Positions 1-7,301 of a stretch of DNA of 11,790 nt are shown in pieces. The DNA is taken from positions 1 to 11,790 of the forward strand of contig DATGIQ010000308.1 in assembly GCA_035295665.1 (NCBI GenBank), in the 5' to 3' direction. Within the stretch, counting starts at the first letter, position 1; each line of letters begins with the position of its first letter. The notes below the pieces were generated by a model. That model was given only the letters and a program-made list of their open reading frames with translations, searched no databases and was not told where the DNA came from. This DNA comes from DATGIQ01 sp035295665. GTDB taxonomy: Bacteria; Planctomycetota; Planctomycetia; Gemmatales; Gemmataceae. A program made the translations under genes and the position numbers.

Positions 1-74
1 GATACGAGCTGGTGGGGGCACTGTGCGGATGAGGTGGCGTGCGTGGCGGCGAGGGCCGAAAAATTGTGCCGATG

Positions 75-88
75 GTCGGATTTCCGAC
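75..88. repeat. Short palindrome upstream of the response regulator gene
   Basis: The bases GTCGGA-TT-TCCGAC form a perfect 6-base inverted repeat with a 2-base centre, about 75 bases before the response regulator start. A dyad of this size could be an operator half-site pair, or chance. I could not pair it with a convincing promoter. The rest of the first 160 bases holds no recognisable gene. One frame is open from the left edge to 261, but it shows no domain signature and overlaps the response regulator. Confidence 0.25.
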
Positions 89-163
89 TGACAGCAGGGG
101 GCTCGTTAGCAATCATAAATCCAAACCACTTTAGTCGCTGCATCAGTACAGGAATGGTTCTTG

Positions 164-685
164 ATGTCTTCCCCATCGACGCCAATTTGCCATGCGACCC
201 CAGGCAACGCCGAGGCTGGTCTACGGATTTTACTTGCCGAAGACGGGGCCGACTCTGCTGAAAGCATGGCCTTGCTGCTGCGAATGTACGGCCATGAAGT
301 AAAGGTTGCCGGCGATGGCCTCACCGCTCTGGAGACGGCACGGGTGTACCATCCCGACGTGCTGCTGCTCGACATTGGTCTGCCCAGGATGGATGGCTAC
401 GAGGTGGCGAAACGGCTGAGGGAATGCCACTGCAAGAAAAGGCCGTTCATCATTGCCGTGACCGGGTTCGGGATGGAGGCCGACCTGCGCCATTCGGCAG
501 AGTCGGGCATCGACCTGCATTTGGTGAAGCCGGTGGACCCCGAACAACTGCAAGCGCTGTTGCGGCGGTTCCAAGGAATTATTGACGCGGACGGCCAGCA
601 TTTTAGCGCCTCAACCCTCGGCGATATGCACGCGGACCTCAAGGCGAGCACTGAGTCGAACGTAGAGAGGAACTCCGTGAGTTGA
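164..685 (+). CDS. Orphan single-domain response regulator (receiver domain)
   Basis: This is a CheY-like phosphoacceptor protein of 173 residues that would take a phosphoryl group from a histidine kinase and act by protein contact, since no output domain is present. Numbering from the ATG at 164, the receiver fold covers about residues 20-137. It shows the acidic pair E26-D27 after the first strand, phosphoacceptor D70 in LLLDIGLP, switch threonine T100 in AVTGF and conserved lysine K122 in LVKPV. The first acidic position is Glu rather than the commoner Asp, which is seen in functional family members. About 35 C-terminal residues follow the receiver and match nothing I recognise. A TTG at 161 directly precedes the ATG; I prefer the ATG, with a weak AGGA at 150-153. 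No kinase gene is adjacent, although the left edge may cut one off. A transposase relic lies directly downstream on the other strand. Confidence 0.88.
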   Translation: MSSPSTPICHATPGNAEAGLRILLAEDGADSAESMALLLRMYGHEVKVAGDGLTALETARVYHPDVLLLDIGLPRMDGYEVAKRLRECHCKKRPFIIAVTGFGMEADLRHSAESGIDLHLVKPVDPEQLQALLRRFQGIIDADGQHFSASTLGDMHADLKASTESNVERNSVS

Positions 686-696
686 TGGGATACCAG

Positions 697-1096
697 CCGG
701 TGTTGGCGAGGAGCATGAGGTTAGGGGTCAAAACCGGTAGGCGACATTCACGCTCACGTGCGGGCTGGGAGTGGCTCGTCAGCGCGGACCCCAGGCGGCG
801 CTTGTGTCGCGAGAAGCCACTTACCGCTTGCCAGCGCTGTCCGTATTTCCGCTTGGGGACGCGGGGCGGAATTGCGGCGATTCATTATCGGCACGCAGCT
901 CGGCGAAGTCTTCCAGCGACTGGACGACGCCGCGCTAGTCGGTCTTGCAGAACGTCTTCCAGGCCAGCAGCGCGAACAGCTGGGGCTGCGTGAAGTCCTG
1001 GCGGGAGAACCGGGACGAGTAGGCGGACAGCATCCCCTGGGCGAGGCGTAACTCCTCTCGAGCCACTGGCCGTGGCGATTTGGGCATCATGTGCAT
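697..1096 (-). pseudogene. Decayed DDE transposase (N- and C-terminal remnants, core deleted)
   Basis: Reading the minus strand from the ATG at 1096, a 53-codon frame gives a typical transposase N-terminus (SSRFSRQDFTQPQLFALLAWKTFCKTD). It stops at TAG (935-937), where relatives usually have Tyr followed by RG. The same frame continues after the stop as RGVVQSLEDFAELR to about 893. From 872 downward another frame gives the family's C-terminus: YGQRWQAVSGFSRHKRRLGSAL, then a stretch ending LTPNLMLL near 706. The spacing fits the Y(2)R(3)E(6)K signature of IS4/IS5-type DDE transposases, with the catalytic Glu replaced by Val. An intact enzyme would need a few hundred residues between the two parts, so the catalytic core has been deleted. 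Nonsense codon, frame change, deletion and lost active-site residue all say dead. I found no terminal inverted repeats. Family assignment is from remembered motifs; the relic status follows from the sequence. Confidence 0.75.
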
Positions 1097-1240
1097 TGTC
1101 ATGCCACAAGGTTACATCCGTCCTGCCGCCCCGGGATTCAGGATTTCAACAGAGCAAGCCACGCTTCGAACTGTCCGTTTGCAATCGCCATCTCACGAGT
1201 GTCTCTTGGCTGCCCCGCCGGTGCCTGCGGCTCACGGACG

Positions 1241-3025
1241 TTACTTCCGCTTTACGTTGATCACGATCTCCCAACCGATCGGTTTTTCGACCCGCTGGAT
1301 GGCGACGGCCACCAACGGAGCGTCCGGCGTGGCGGAGAGATGGAGACGCAGGTAAACAGGTTCCTTCTGGCTCTGAAGTTGGAGATCTTCCAGACGCAGC
1401 GGTTTGCCGTCTGCAGAGATGGCCGCGTTCGGGGCCACCGGGAGATTGAGAATCGTGGTCTTCGGAACATTTTCGGCCTTGCCGACCTCGCCGCCCCCCT
1501 CCATTTCGATGGAGAGGGTGCGTTCTTGGGGATTCACGTCCTTGAGGTAAGCGTCCATTGATGTCTTCGTGTTCTGTTCCGAGCCTGGTGCTTCTGTCTT
1601 GTCCGGTTTGGGCTCTTTCGGTTTCTCCTGCGGACCGGCTGGTTTGGCTCGCTTGAATTGCCATAACCAGAGCCCGTCTCCTTTCCTCGTGGCGAATTCC
1701 GTTGGCCGAGCACGCATCGTCGGATCAAAGCAGATCTTGAGGCTATCCTTTTCGAGGAGATAGATCCCCGGCAACGCAACCTGTGCACTCATGCTCTTTT
1801 GCAGCAGAGTGAGATCGAGCCAGAGCGAGGGGAACTGTGGAAGGAACATTTCAATCTGTTTGGGCGTCTGGCCCGCTTTCAGTTTGAACGGCCAAACACT
1901 GGTAGTCGTCTCGCCCCACACAAAAGCGATCTTGCCGCCGGTGAGGGTCACCTTCATTTTGCTGCCCGGAGGTGCTTTGTCTGCGTCGTAGCTGGTTTGC
2001 CCATCATACGCCAGGGAAAGCGCCCACCAGGTGCCTTGCAGCAGGTCATCATCCGATTGGATCGAATCGGGTTGTGACTGAGCAACCGGGAAGATGCCCA
2101 GCCGCGATGAATAGACCCGCTTCTCGCCCGTTCCTTGCTCTCCGGCCGTGGTGTGCCGGATGAGCATTCCGCCACCGCAAATGATCGCGCCAACGATCAA
2201 CAATGCCGTCACTGCAGTCTTGAGTTGGGTCAATGCCATCGCCTTCAGCATCCCTTCGGCCAGTGCGATGACCCCGGCCGACACGCGGCCGGCCGCGCGT
2301 CCCACCGTTGCTGCCGCAGCCGCCTCGATCGTACCGGACAATATGGCGGCGGGAACACACGCGGAGGCAGCCTTCTGGGAAAGCATCGCAGCCAGCGTGC
2401 CGCCGGATAATGCGATGCCGTGCCGTGCGAGCCGCTTTACCAGCAGACCTCGGGCCCTGGCCAACCGACTGGCGACCGTCCCTTGTGGCAAGCCAAGATG
2501 CCGAGCGGCCTCCTTGCCTGTCTTGCCCTCCAAGGCGCACAGGATCAGCACCGTGCGGTATTTATCCGGCAATCGACTGACCTCCTGATCCAGGATCGGT
2601 TGCAGCTCGCTCCAGATGCTTTGGTCGATCGTGGCCGTGTCGGGAAGGTTGGTGAGCAGCATTTCTCGTGCTTGTCGCTTGGCCCGATTTGTCCTGGCCT
2701 TGAGGGCGATTTTGAGAGCCACGCCGTAAAGCCAGTTGCCGACCTTGGCACGCTGATGGATGGCGGCCGCCTTCCGAACCAGAACGAGAAATGTGGCCTG
2801 AAATGCATCTTCCGCATCGTGACGATTCCCAAGCACACGCCGGCAAACGCCCCAGACCATCGCCCCATGCCGCCGCACCAGCACCTCCAAAGCCGCAGGC
2901 TCACGACGGCTCACGAACCGCTCCAGCAATTCGCCATCCGTCAGGTCTGCTCCGTGCTGCAGCAGCAAAGCGCTGCGCAGCTGCTGCATGAAGATGTGCA
3001 GCGGATTGAGCGGCGGACTTTTCAT
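1241..3025 (-). CDS. ECF-type sigma-70 factor with membrane anchor and C-terminal sensor-like extension
   Basis: This 594-residue protein starts as an RNA polymerase ECF sigma factor. Region 2 spans about residues 35-120, including DAEDAFQATFLVLVRKA and the promoter-contacting stretch VGNWLYGVALKIALKARTNR. Region 4 spans about 140-202, with LPDKYRTVLILCALEGKT and the helix-turn-helix QGTVASRLARARGLL. An alanine-rich segment (208-262) leads to one predicted transmembrane helix at about 269-289 (TAVTALLIVGAIICGGGMLI). Residues 325-460 begin DDLLQGTWWALS and resemble the planctomycete TIGR03067-type domain. A Pro/Lys/Glu-rich linker (460-488) precedes a final beta-rich domain (489-594). Ordinary ECF factors are near 180 residues, so about two thirds of this one is extension. 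Topology suggests a cytoplasmic sigma domain tethered to a periplasmic part, possibly replacing a separate anti-sigma factor; that is inference. The start is supported by GAAGGAG at 3034-3040, 8 bases before the ATG. No anti-sigma gene is adjacent. Confidence 0.9.
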   Translation of the reverse strand: MKSPPLNPLHIFMQQLRSALLLQHGADLTDGELLERFVSRREPAALEVLVRRHGAMVWGVCRRVLGNRHDAEDAFQATFLVLVRKAAAIHQRAKVGNWLYGVALKIALKARTNRAKRQAREMLLTNLPDTATIDQSIWSELQPILDQEVSRLPDKYRTVLILCALEGKTGKEAARHLGLPQGTVASRLARARGLLVKRLARHGIALSGGTLAAMLSQKAASACVPAAILSGTIEAAAAATVGRAAGRVSAGVIALAEGMLKAMALTQLKTAVTALLIVGAIICGGGMLIRHTTAGEQGTGEKRVYSSRLGIFPVAQSQPDSIQSDDDLLQGTWWALSLAYDGQTSYDADKAPPGSKMKVTLTGGKIAFVWGETTTSVWPFKLKAGQTPKQIEMFLPQFPSLWLDLTLLQKSMSAQVALPGIYLLEKDSLKICFDPTMRARPTEFATRKGDGLWLWQFKRAKPAGPQEKPKEPKPDKTEAPGSEQNTKTSMDAYLKDVNPQERTLSIEMEGGGEVGKAENVPKTTILNLPVAPNAAISADGKPLRLEDLQLQSQKEPVYLRLHLSATPDAPLVAVAIQRVEKPIGWEIVINVKRK

Positions 3026-3033
3026 GCAGACAT

Positions 3034-3040
3034 CTCCTTC
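3034..3040 (-). promoter_or_regulatory. Ribosome binding site of the sigma factor gene
   Basis: On the minus strand GAAGGAG lies 8 bases ahead of the ATG at 3025. It is one of the strongest Shine-Dalgarno matches in the window and fixes this start over the internal Met at codon 13. Confidence 0.6.
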
Positions 3041-3136
3041 CCCTACTACTCTACTGCCCGCTGGAGCTGATTTTATCCACGGATTTCGGATTTGCGCGCG
3101 GCATCTTCCGGGACGGGAGGTTCCTGCTACGCGAAA

Positions 3137-4828
3137 TCATCGCTCGACCAGGCCATTCAGCGCATCGCGGAGCGGTTGCAGATGCGCTTCGAAGTGTTTC
3201 CAGCGGGCAATCGATCCCCGATAGATGGGTTGGCGGACTTGAAGCTTGCTCGCCGTGTGGACCACACGATCCGATTCATGGAATGCCAGGCAGCTGTCGT
3301 TCCAGGGGAGACCGCAATGAGCCACCAGCGCGCGACTCCTGTCTTCCTGGTTCGCCACCAGTTCTTCATACTGGATTTCGAATAGCCGCAGCGGCAGCAC
3401 GGACCGCCAGTGGGCCATGAGCCGTTCGTACTCCCGATAATACAGCCCAATGTCTTCCAGAGACGTGGCAAAGCGGACAAACCTCAAATTGTGCGTGTAA
3501 CAGGAGACGCACGTATCCAGCGGATCGCGGCGGCAATGAATGACCCGCGCCCCAGGAAAGAGCAACGCAATGAGCCCAAGGTGAAGATAATTCTCCGGCA
3601 GCTTGTCGGTGACGCGCCGGGCACCGCCGCCTAGATGCTCCAGCCGCTCCAGGTAGCTCTGCGCCAGCTTCTGAGTCGTGGCCCGGTCGATACGGGTAAG
3701 GCACTCGGGGTAAGACTCCGGTGCTTGCAGAGTGGAGGACAATTCCATCGCCAGGTTTTGGATATCCATCAGCTCACCCGGTGCTGCAAGATCGGGGTGC
3801 GCGGACAGAATTTGATTCACCAGCGTCGTACCGGAACGAGGAACGCCGACGATGAACACAGGCAAGTCCGTTTCCCGGCCAAACGAAGCCACCCGCCGGC
3901 AGAATTCCGGCGTGAACACGGCAATCAGTCGATTGATGTTCTCGTGATGCGCATCGGGGCTCCACGCGAGCCCTCGGCGGCCAAGTATCTGGCGCTTGAG
4001 GTTGTTCCCCTGGTGATAGTGCTCGAAGGCTTCCTCGTAATTCCTCTGCCGGTCCAGCGTGTACGCCAACGTGAAGTGCAACTGGCTGCGCAGGGCCGGT
4101 TCCAACATGTCTTCGCCCAGCAGGGCGCGGATCCGGCTCAACTCGGCCGTGGTAAATACGTAGCGGCCTTCCTTGGCGAGCTCGCCGAGATGGGTGAAGG
4201 CGGGGATCCAATCCGGCTGGAGATGCAGGGCTTCGTGCAAATGCGCAATCGCCTCTTCCGTTCTTCCCTGATCGAGCAAGGCTCCCGCCCAGTATGTGTG
4301 CAGCCCGGCTGAGCCCGGTTGAAGCCGCAGCGCCTGCTCGAAACAGCGTGTCGCCTCCTCCGTCCGCTTCAAGCGGAGCAGCACGGTTCCCAGGCCCACA
4401 TGGTAATTGGGATCCGAAGGGCACAAACGGATGGCTTGCTGATACGCGGCGACGGCTTCCGTGTACTTGCCCTGACTGACCAGGGCATTGCCGAGATGGA
4501 AACAGGCTTCGGCAAATCCTGGCTGCAATTGAAGTGCCTGCCAAAAATGCGCTACGGCGCGTTCGTAGCGGTGCTGCTGGGCCAACGTTACGCCCAGGTG
4601 ATTATGAGCCGCGGCAAGATAGGGATCCAGGCGCAGTGCCTGTTCGAACGCAGCCACGGCATCGGGTAACTTGTCCTGGACCTGACACGCGGCACCTAGG
4701 AGATACCAGGCGCGGGCGCAGCTGGGATCTCCCTGGAGGAGTTGGCGATAGAGCCGCTCCGCATCTGGAAGATTGCCGTTCCTGTGTTCATGGATGGCAG
4801 CTGCCAAGGCCTCGGCAAGTATTGCCAT
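3137..4828 (-). CDS. TPR-repeat protein with C-terminal sulfotransferase domain
   Basis: This is a fusion of about six tetratricopeptide repeats (roughly residues 4-207, one every 34 residues, with LGxxLxxQxxYxxAVAxxxxAL patterns) and a PAPS-dependent sulfotransferase domain (about 320-555). The 5'-phosphosulfate-binding loop is GVPRSGTTL (residues 328-336) and the 3'-phosphate site is CRRDPLDTCVS (432-442). KLPEN (409-413) and YRGSIARWKHF (536-546) also fit the family. It would transfer sulfate from PAPS to a protein or carbohydrate acceptor, with the repeats holding the partner; the acceptor is unknown. The same architecture recalls tyrosylprotein sulfotransferase-like proteins common in planctomycetes. 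The frame is open to a GTG at 4855, but I chose the ATG at 4828 because MAILAEALAAAIHEH looks like the usual family beginning. Neither start has a clear ribosome binding site. The sigma factor gene follows after 111 bases. Confidence 0.88.
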   Translation of the reverse strand: MAILAEALAAAIHEHRNGNLPDAERLYRQLLQGDPSCARAWYLLGAACQVQDKLPDAVAAFEQALRLDPYLAAAHNHLGVTLAQQHRYERAVAHFWQALQLQPGFAEACFHLGNALVSQGKYTEAVAAYQQAIRLCPSDPNYHVGLGTVLLRLKRTEEATRCFEQALRLQPGSAGLHTYWAGALLDQGRTEEAIAHLHEALHLQPDWIPAFTHLGELAKEGRYVFTTAELSRIRALLGEDMLEPALRSQLHFTLAYTLDRQRNYEEAFEHYHQGNNLKRQILGRRGLAWSPDAHHENINRLIAVFTPEFCRRVASFGRETDLPVFIVGVPRSGTTLVNQILSAHPDLAAPGELMDIQNLAMELSSTLQAPESYPECLTRIDRATTQKLAQSYLERLEHLGGGARRVTDKLPENYLHLGLIALLFPGARVIHCRRDPLDTCVSCYTHNLRFVRFATSLEDIGLYYREYERLMAHWRSVLPLRLFEIQYEELVANQEDRSRALVAHCGLPWNDSCLAFHESDRVVHTASKLQVRQPIYRGSIARWKHFEAHLQPLRDALNGLVER

Positions 4829-4896
4829 AACCGCGTTGACGAACCCTTGGCCCACGGTACACCGGTCCGTGGGGAGTTAGTGGGGACAGCGTGCGG

Positions 4897-4926
4897 CGTG
4901 GCTTGAGTCCGGGTGCGAAAGCCACG
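4897..4926. repeat. Hairpin between the DUF5658-like and sulfotransferase genes
   Basis: The arms CGTGGCTT (4897-4904) and AAGCCACG (4919-4926) pair perfectly over 8 bases around a 14-base loop, in the 149-base gap ahead of the sulfotransferase start. There is no T-run after it on the minus strand, so it is not a standard intrinsic terminator. It could be a transcript-processing or leader structure, or chance. Confidence 0.3.
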
Positions 4927-4977
4927 TCGCCCCCTACTCCTAATGGTAGGTCACAGATCCAGGTAATGCGAAGGACG

Positions 4978-5415
4978 CTACTTGTGGGGTCGCGTGTGAT
5001 GCTCGACCATATTATTGCCCGGCATGATTCCAAGGAGAGGTTGCGGCGATACCTCGGCGCTGGCGACGGGGCTTGCGAGGAATCGGGCATGCACCTGTTG
5101 AGAGAAGGTGAGATGGACGCTATACCCCACCACGGCCGCGACGGCAAAGCAGGCAAACGTCAGGATGTGCCCACCCGTTCGTGGCCGCGAAAGCGAAACG
5201 AAGGCCACCACGCCGGCGACGACCAACACGATCAACGACTTGAAAACCGCCAAACCGGCCCAGCCATAGGCGCTGAGCCAAGCTTCCGCGATCGGGTTGC
5301 TTTCATAGATTTCGCCGTGGCCTTGGCGGATCAGCACATAGGTCAGACCCAAATCCGCGGCGCTCAGGATCGCATACAGGCTCAGTCGGAGTGGGTGGAA
5401 AATGCTTGCGCTCAT
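4978..5415 (-). CDS. Small DUF5658-like integral membrane protein
   Basis: This is a 145-residue protein with three predicted membrane helices at about residues 9-29, 52-75 and 83-103. The first helix holds a buried acidic residue (AADLGLTYVLI, D21). It is followed by a short polar loop with the pattern GEIYESNPIAE (N40, P41), and the second helix begins with a lysine (FKSLIVL, K59). Helix 1 Asp, E-x-NP loop and helix 2 Lys together match the DUF5658 family as I remember it; its biochemical role is unknown. The last 40 residues are polar and poorly defined. The start at 5415 has only a weak GGAT before it. It stands alone, 122 bases before the GTG end of the sulfotransferase frame and more than 500 bases after sat, so I infer its own promoter. 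Confidence 0.7.
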   Translation of the reverse strand: MSASIFHPLRLSLYAILSAADLGLTYVLIRQGHGEIYESNPIAEAWLSAYGWAGLAVFKSLIVLVVAGVVAFVSLSRPRTGGHILTFACFAVAAVVGYSVHLTFSQQVHARFLASPVASAEVSPQPLLGIMPGNNMVEHHTRPHK

Positions 5416-5746
5416 GGTTCAGATCCGGATTGCTTCCAAGCACACGTGAAGGCAGGCTCTAACGGTGGGTCAAACAGCCGTTGCGAGGCTTCCACTGGGA
5501 TATCAACCACTACCCAATCCATATCTTACGAATGGATTCAATGCAAATGGGATGCCCGAAACCCGCATCGTTCTTTTCTTGGGCCACAATCTTTCAATCG
5601 AGCTGCCATCCAACGCTGTTTCTATCGAACGCAACCTCTTTCCCAGCATCGGACGGAGCTTGATGAGGGGGAGATGGACGTGAGAATCACCGTGCAGCAA
5701 ATTCAGCCACTGACTTGTCGTAGAACCGAACAGAATGCTCGATCAT

Positions 5747-5780
5747 GAGCCTCGGTGCACGGTTCGCGCGCACCGGGCTC
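5747..5780. repeat. Imperfect hairpin in the sat downstream region
   Basis: The left arm GAGCC-T-CGGTGC (5747-5758) pairs with GCACCGGGCTC (5770-5780). This gives eleven base pairs with one bulged T and an 11-base loop. It lies about 90 bases left of the long perfect inverted repeat, and the two may form a composite element. No T-run follows on either side. Confidence 0.4.
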
Positions 5781-5868
5781 GCTGTCCTCGAAGGCTCGGA
5801 AGCAAGGCAGCTAAGAACCACGAAGCCGAAGTGTCTGGAACCCCAGCACAGCATGCGTGAGATTGGTG

Positions 5869-5928
5869 CACAGGCCCGAGGCGCCAGCGAAGGACCGAGC
5901 CGATCTTCGCTGGCGCCTCGGGCCTGTG
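5869..5928. repeat. Long perfect inverted repeat (24-base arms, 12-base loop)
   Basis: The left arm (5869-5892, starting CACAGGCCCGAGGCG) is the exact reverse complement of the right arm (5905-5928, ending CGCCTCGGGCCTGTG). The loop is GACCGAGCCGAT. G-T wobbles and a G-C pair could lengthen the stem by a few bases. It begins 63 bases past the sat stop codon, so it could end or stabilise the cysH-rrf2-sat transcript, but there is no T-run on the exit side. Such GC-rich palindromes often belong to dispersed REP-like repeats. I have an unverified memory of similar sequence in planctomycete intergenic regions. Confidence 0.8.
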
Positions 5929-5991
5929 TGCTGCCGAATTCCGCGCGATGAGTTAAAATCAAAGTTCCAGAGAGCATTTGGTTCGTGGATC

Positions 5992-7251
5992 TTAGCGAGC
6001 GCGCATGCTTTCGATCAAGACCTTGGCCGTCTCCGGGCGCATGATGCGCGCATCGGGAAGATTGCCCCCTCGCAGCTTCTCCCTCAGTTCCCGGCCGCTG
6101 ATGGAGAGTTGCTTGTAACCCTTGGGACCATATTCGTCCACCAATCCGACGCGGCCCAGCTCTTCGTAGAACGCTGCGAAGCCGACTTTCACCGGCTTGA
6201 TGAGCAATTCTCCCTTGAGTTCATCGAACTTCCGCTGGGCGGCCAGCCCATCCCAGATATCCTTACCGTCGTCGAATGGAGCATCGGCGTGTTTGCGGCC
6301 AATGACGATATCGGTGAAGCCGAAGTTCTGCCGGTAGATGGCGTGCATGATCGCTTCCTTCGGCCCAGCATAGAACATTTTGATATCCATTCCGAACAGC
6401 AGGAGCTGATCGGTCAAATCGTAGCCAACTTTCTTCCACAAGGCTTCATCTTTATCTCCTTGGCCGAGGACCTTGTTGTCGATCAACGCCCGATAAGTGC
6501 GCATGCGCGTGGCGGCATCGACATCATCGCCCTTGGTTTCCCCAACCAGGGGATTGAGCACAGCACCGGCAAAGGCTCCGGCGCGCGTCAAGCGTTCGAT
6601 CCCGGCAACGAGGGCATACTCATGAGCCCGGTGGAGAGGGTTGCGCGTTTGGAAGGCGACCACGCGCTGCCAACCCCGCTCCCGAAACACCGCCCGCATC
6701 TGTCGCGGCGACAGAATGAGATGGCCATACTCCGGGTGCTTGGGCTGCGGCAAGACTCGCACTTCGCCTCCCAAAAGCATGTCACGCGGATCGCCCAGGA
6801 CCATCCGGCCGCCGGGGTGGTCGGTGCGGTCGGTGCCGTAGACGCTCTTGATGTACTGAGGTTTGTCGAAAGGGAAAATGTCGCGGACCTCGAGGGTGCC
6901 AACGATTTCATCCCGGCTATTGACGAGCGCTGCCGATTCGCCCGTGCGGAGCGTGTTGGCCAAGGCGCGCTCCACCGGAAAACTGATAGGGATGGTCCAA
7001 GCATACGGTTTTCCTTGGCGAACCAACACTTCCCCATCCAGGACTTGCTCGAAGGTTGCCTTGTCCATCGGACCGGTCAGCGGACTCAGGCCGCCGTCGC
7101 CGATGCGGTAAAGGCTGGATAGGTCGGCATCGCTGATCGGCACGCGCTTCCGCGTGGCGGCCTGATGCTGGAAATCATTGGCCTCCTCCGTGGGAACGGT
7201 GCGATCGACGGGCTCGGTCAAGCCTCCATGCGGAGGAATCAAGTCCTGCAT
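5992..7251 (-). CDS. sat: Sulfate adenylyltransferase (ATP sulfurylase)
   Basis: This cytoplasmic enzyme of 419 residues makes adenosine 5'-phosphosulfate (APS) and pyrophosphate from ATP and sulfate, the first step of sulfate assimilation. The N-terminal PUA-like domain covers about residues 1-185 (GGLSPLTGPM at 53-62). The catalytic domain carries the nucleotide-binding QTRNPLHRAHE (201-211), whose two histidines form the HxxH motif, and GRKHAD (318-323), then a C-terminal ISGRELREKLR (384-394). Length and motifs fit the single-domain homo-oligomeric Sat type; there is no APS kinase domain and it is not the CysD/CysN type. The start at 7251 has GGGAG eight bases upstream. It lies 50 bases behind the Rrf2 regulator gene and completes an apparent cysH-rrf2-sat operon. 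A dissimilatory role is unlikely because its partner is an assimilatory-type CysH. Confidence 0.96.
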   Translation of the reverse strand: MQDLIPPHGGLTEPVDRTVPTEEANDFQHQAATRKRVPISDADLSSLYRIGDGGLSPLTGPMDKATFEQVLDGEVLVRQGKPYAWTIPISFPVERALANTLRTGESAALVNSRDEIVGTLEVRDIFPFDKPQYIKSVYGTDRTDHPGGRMVLGDPRDMLLGGEVRVLPQPKHPEYGHLILSPRQMRAVFRERGWQRVVAFQTRNPLHRAHEYALVAGIERLTRAGAFAGAVLNPLVGETKGDDVDAATRMRTYRALIDNKVLGQGDKDEALWKKVGYDLTDQLLLFGMDIKMFYAGPKEAIMHAIYRQNFGFTDIVIGRKHADAPFDDGKDIWDGLAAQRKFDELKGELLIKPVKVGFAAFYEELGRVGLVDEYGPKGYKQLSISGRELREKLRGGNLPDARIMRPETAKVLIESMRAR

Positions 7252-7301
7252 AGTTCCTTCTCCCAGATAAATCCACTGTCCGGGGCGGGACGGCGGACGA
7301 A

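Larger units (their letters stand above)
5416..5991. other. Intergenic region with two strong hairpins, no convincing gene
   Basis: This 576-base stretch lies between the stop of sat and the start of the DUF5658-like gene. Short open frames occur on both strands (65-96 codons). None has a good ribosome binding site or a recognisable domain, and the longest read straight through the inverted repeats. The right half holds a bulged 11-pair hairpin (5747-5780) and a hairpin with perfect 24-base arms (5869-5928). The left half (5416-5740) shows nothing I can name. It must contain the promoter of the DUF5658-like gene, but I cannot place it. Confidence 0.5.

Noticed and set aside
1..261. Frame open from the left edge to 261 on the plus strand
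   Set aside because: It overlaps the response regulator start and has no family features. It could be the tail of an upstream gene, but nothing supports that.
2420..3070. 216-codon plus-strand open frame
   Set aside because: Antisense shadow of the sigma factor N-terminal half.
4829..4855. GTG start at 4855 for the sulfotransferase
   Set aside because: It has no better ribosome binding site, and the protein beginning at the ATG at 4828 looks like the usual start of this TPR family. It remains possible.
4891..5748. 285-codon plus-strand open frame
   Set aside because: It is antisense to the DUF5658-like gene. The translation is polar and low-complexity with no recognisable family.
5503..5977. 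Two minus-strand open frames of 65 and 96 codons between sat and the DUF5658-like gene
   Set aside because: No ribosome binding site and no domain; one is built largely from the inverted repeat arms.
5857..7122. 421-codon open frame on the plus strand
   Set aside because: It lies antisense to sat, whose motifs are unmistakable. The frame has no domain signature and reads through the inverted repeat.
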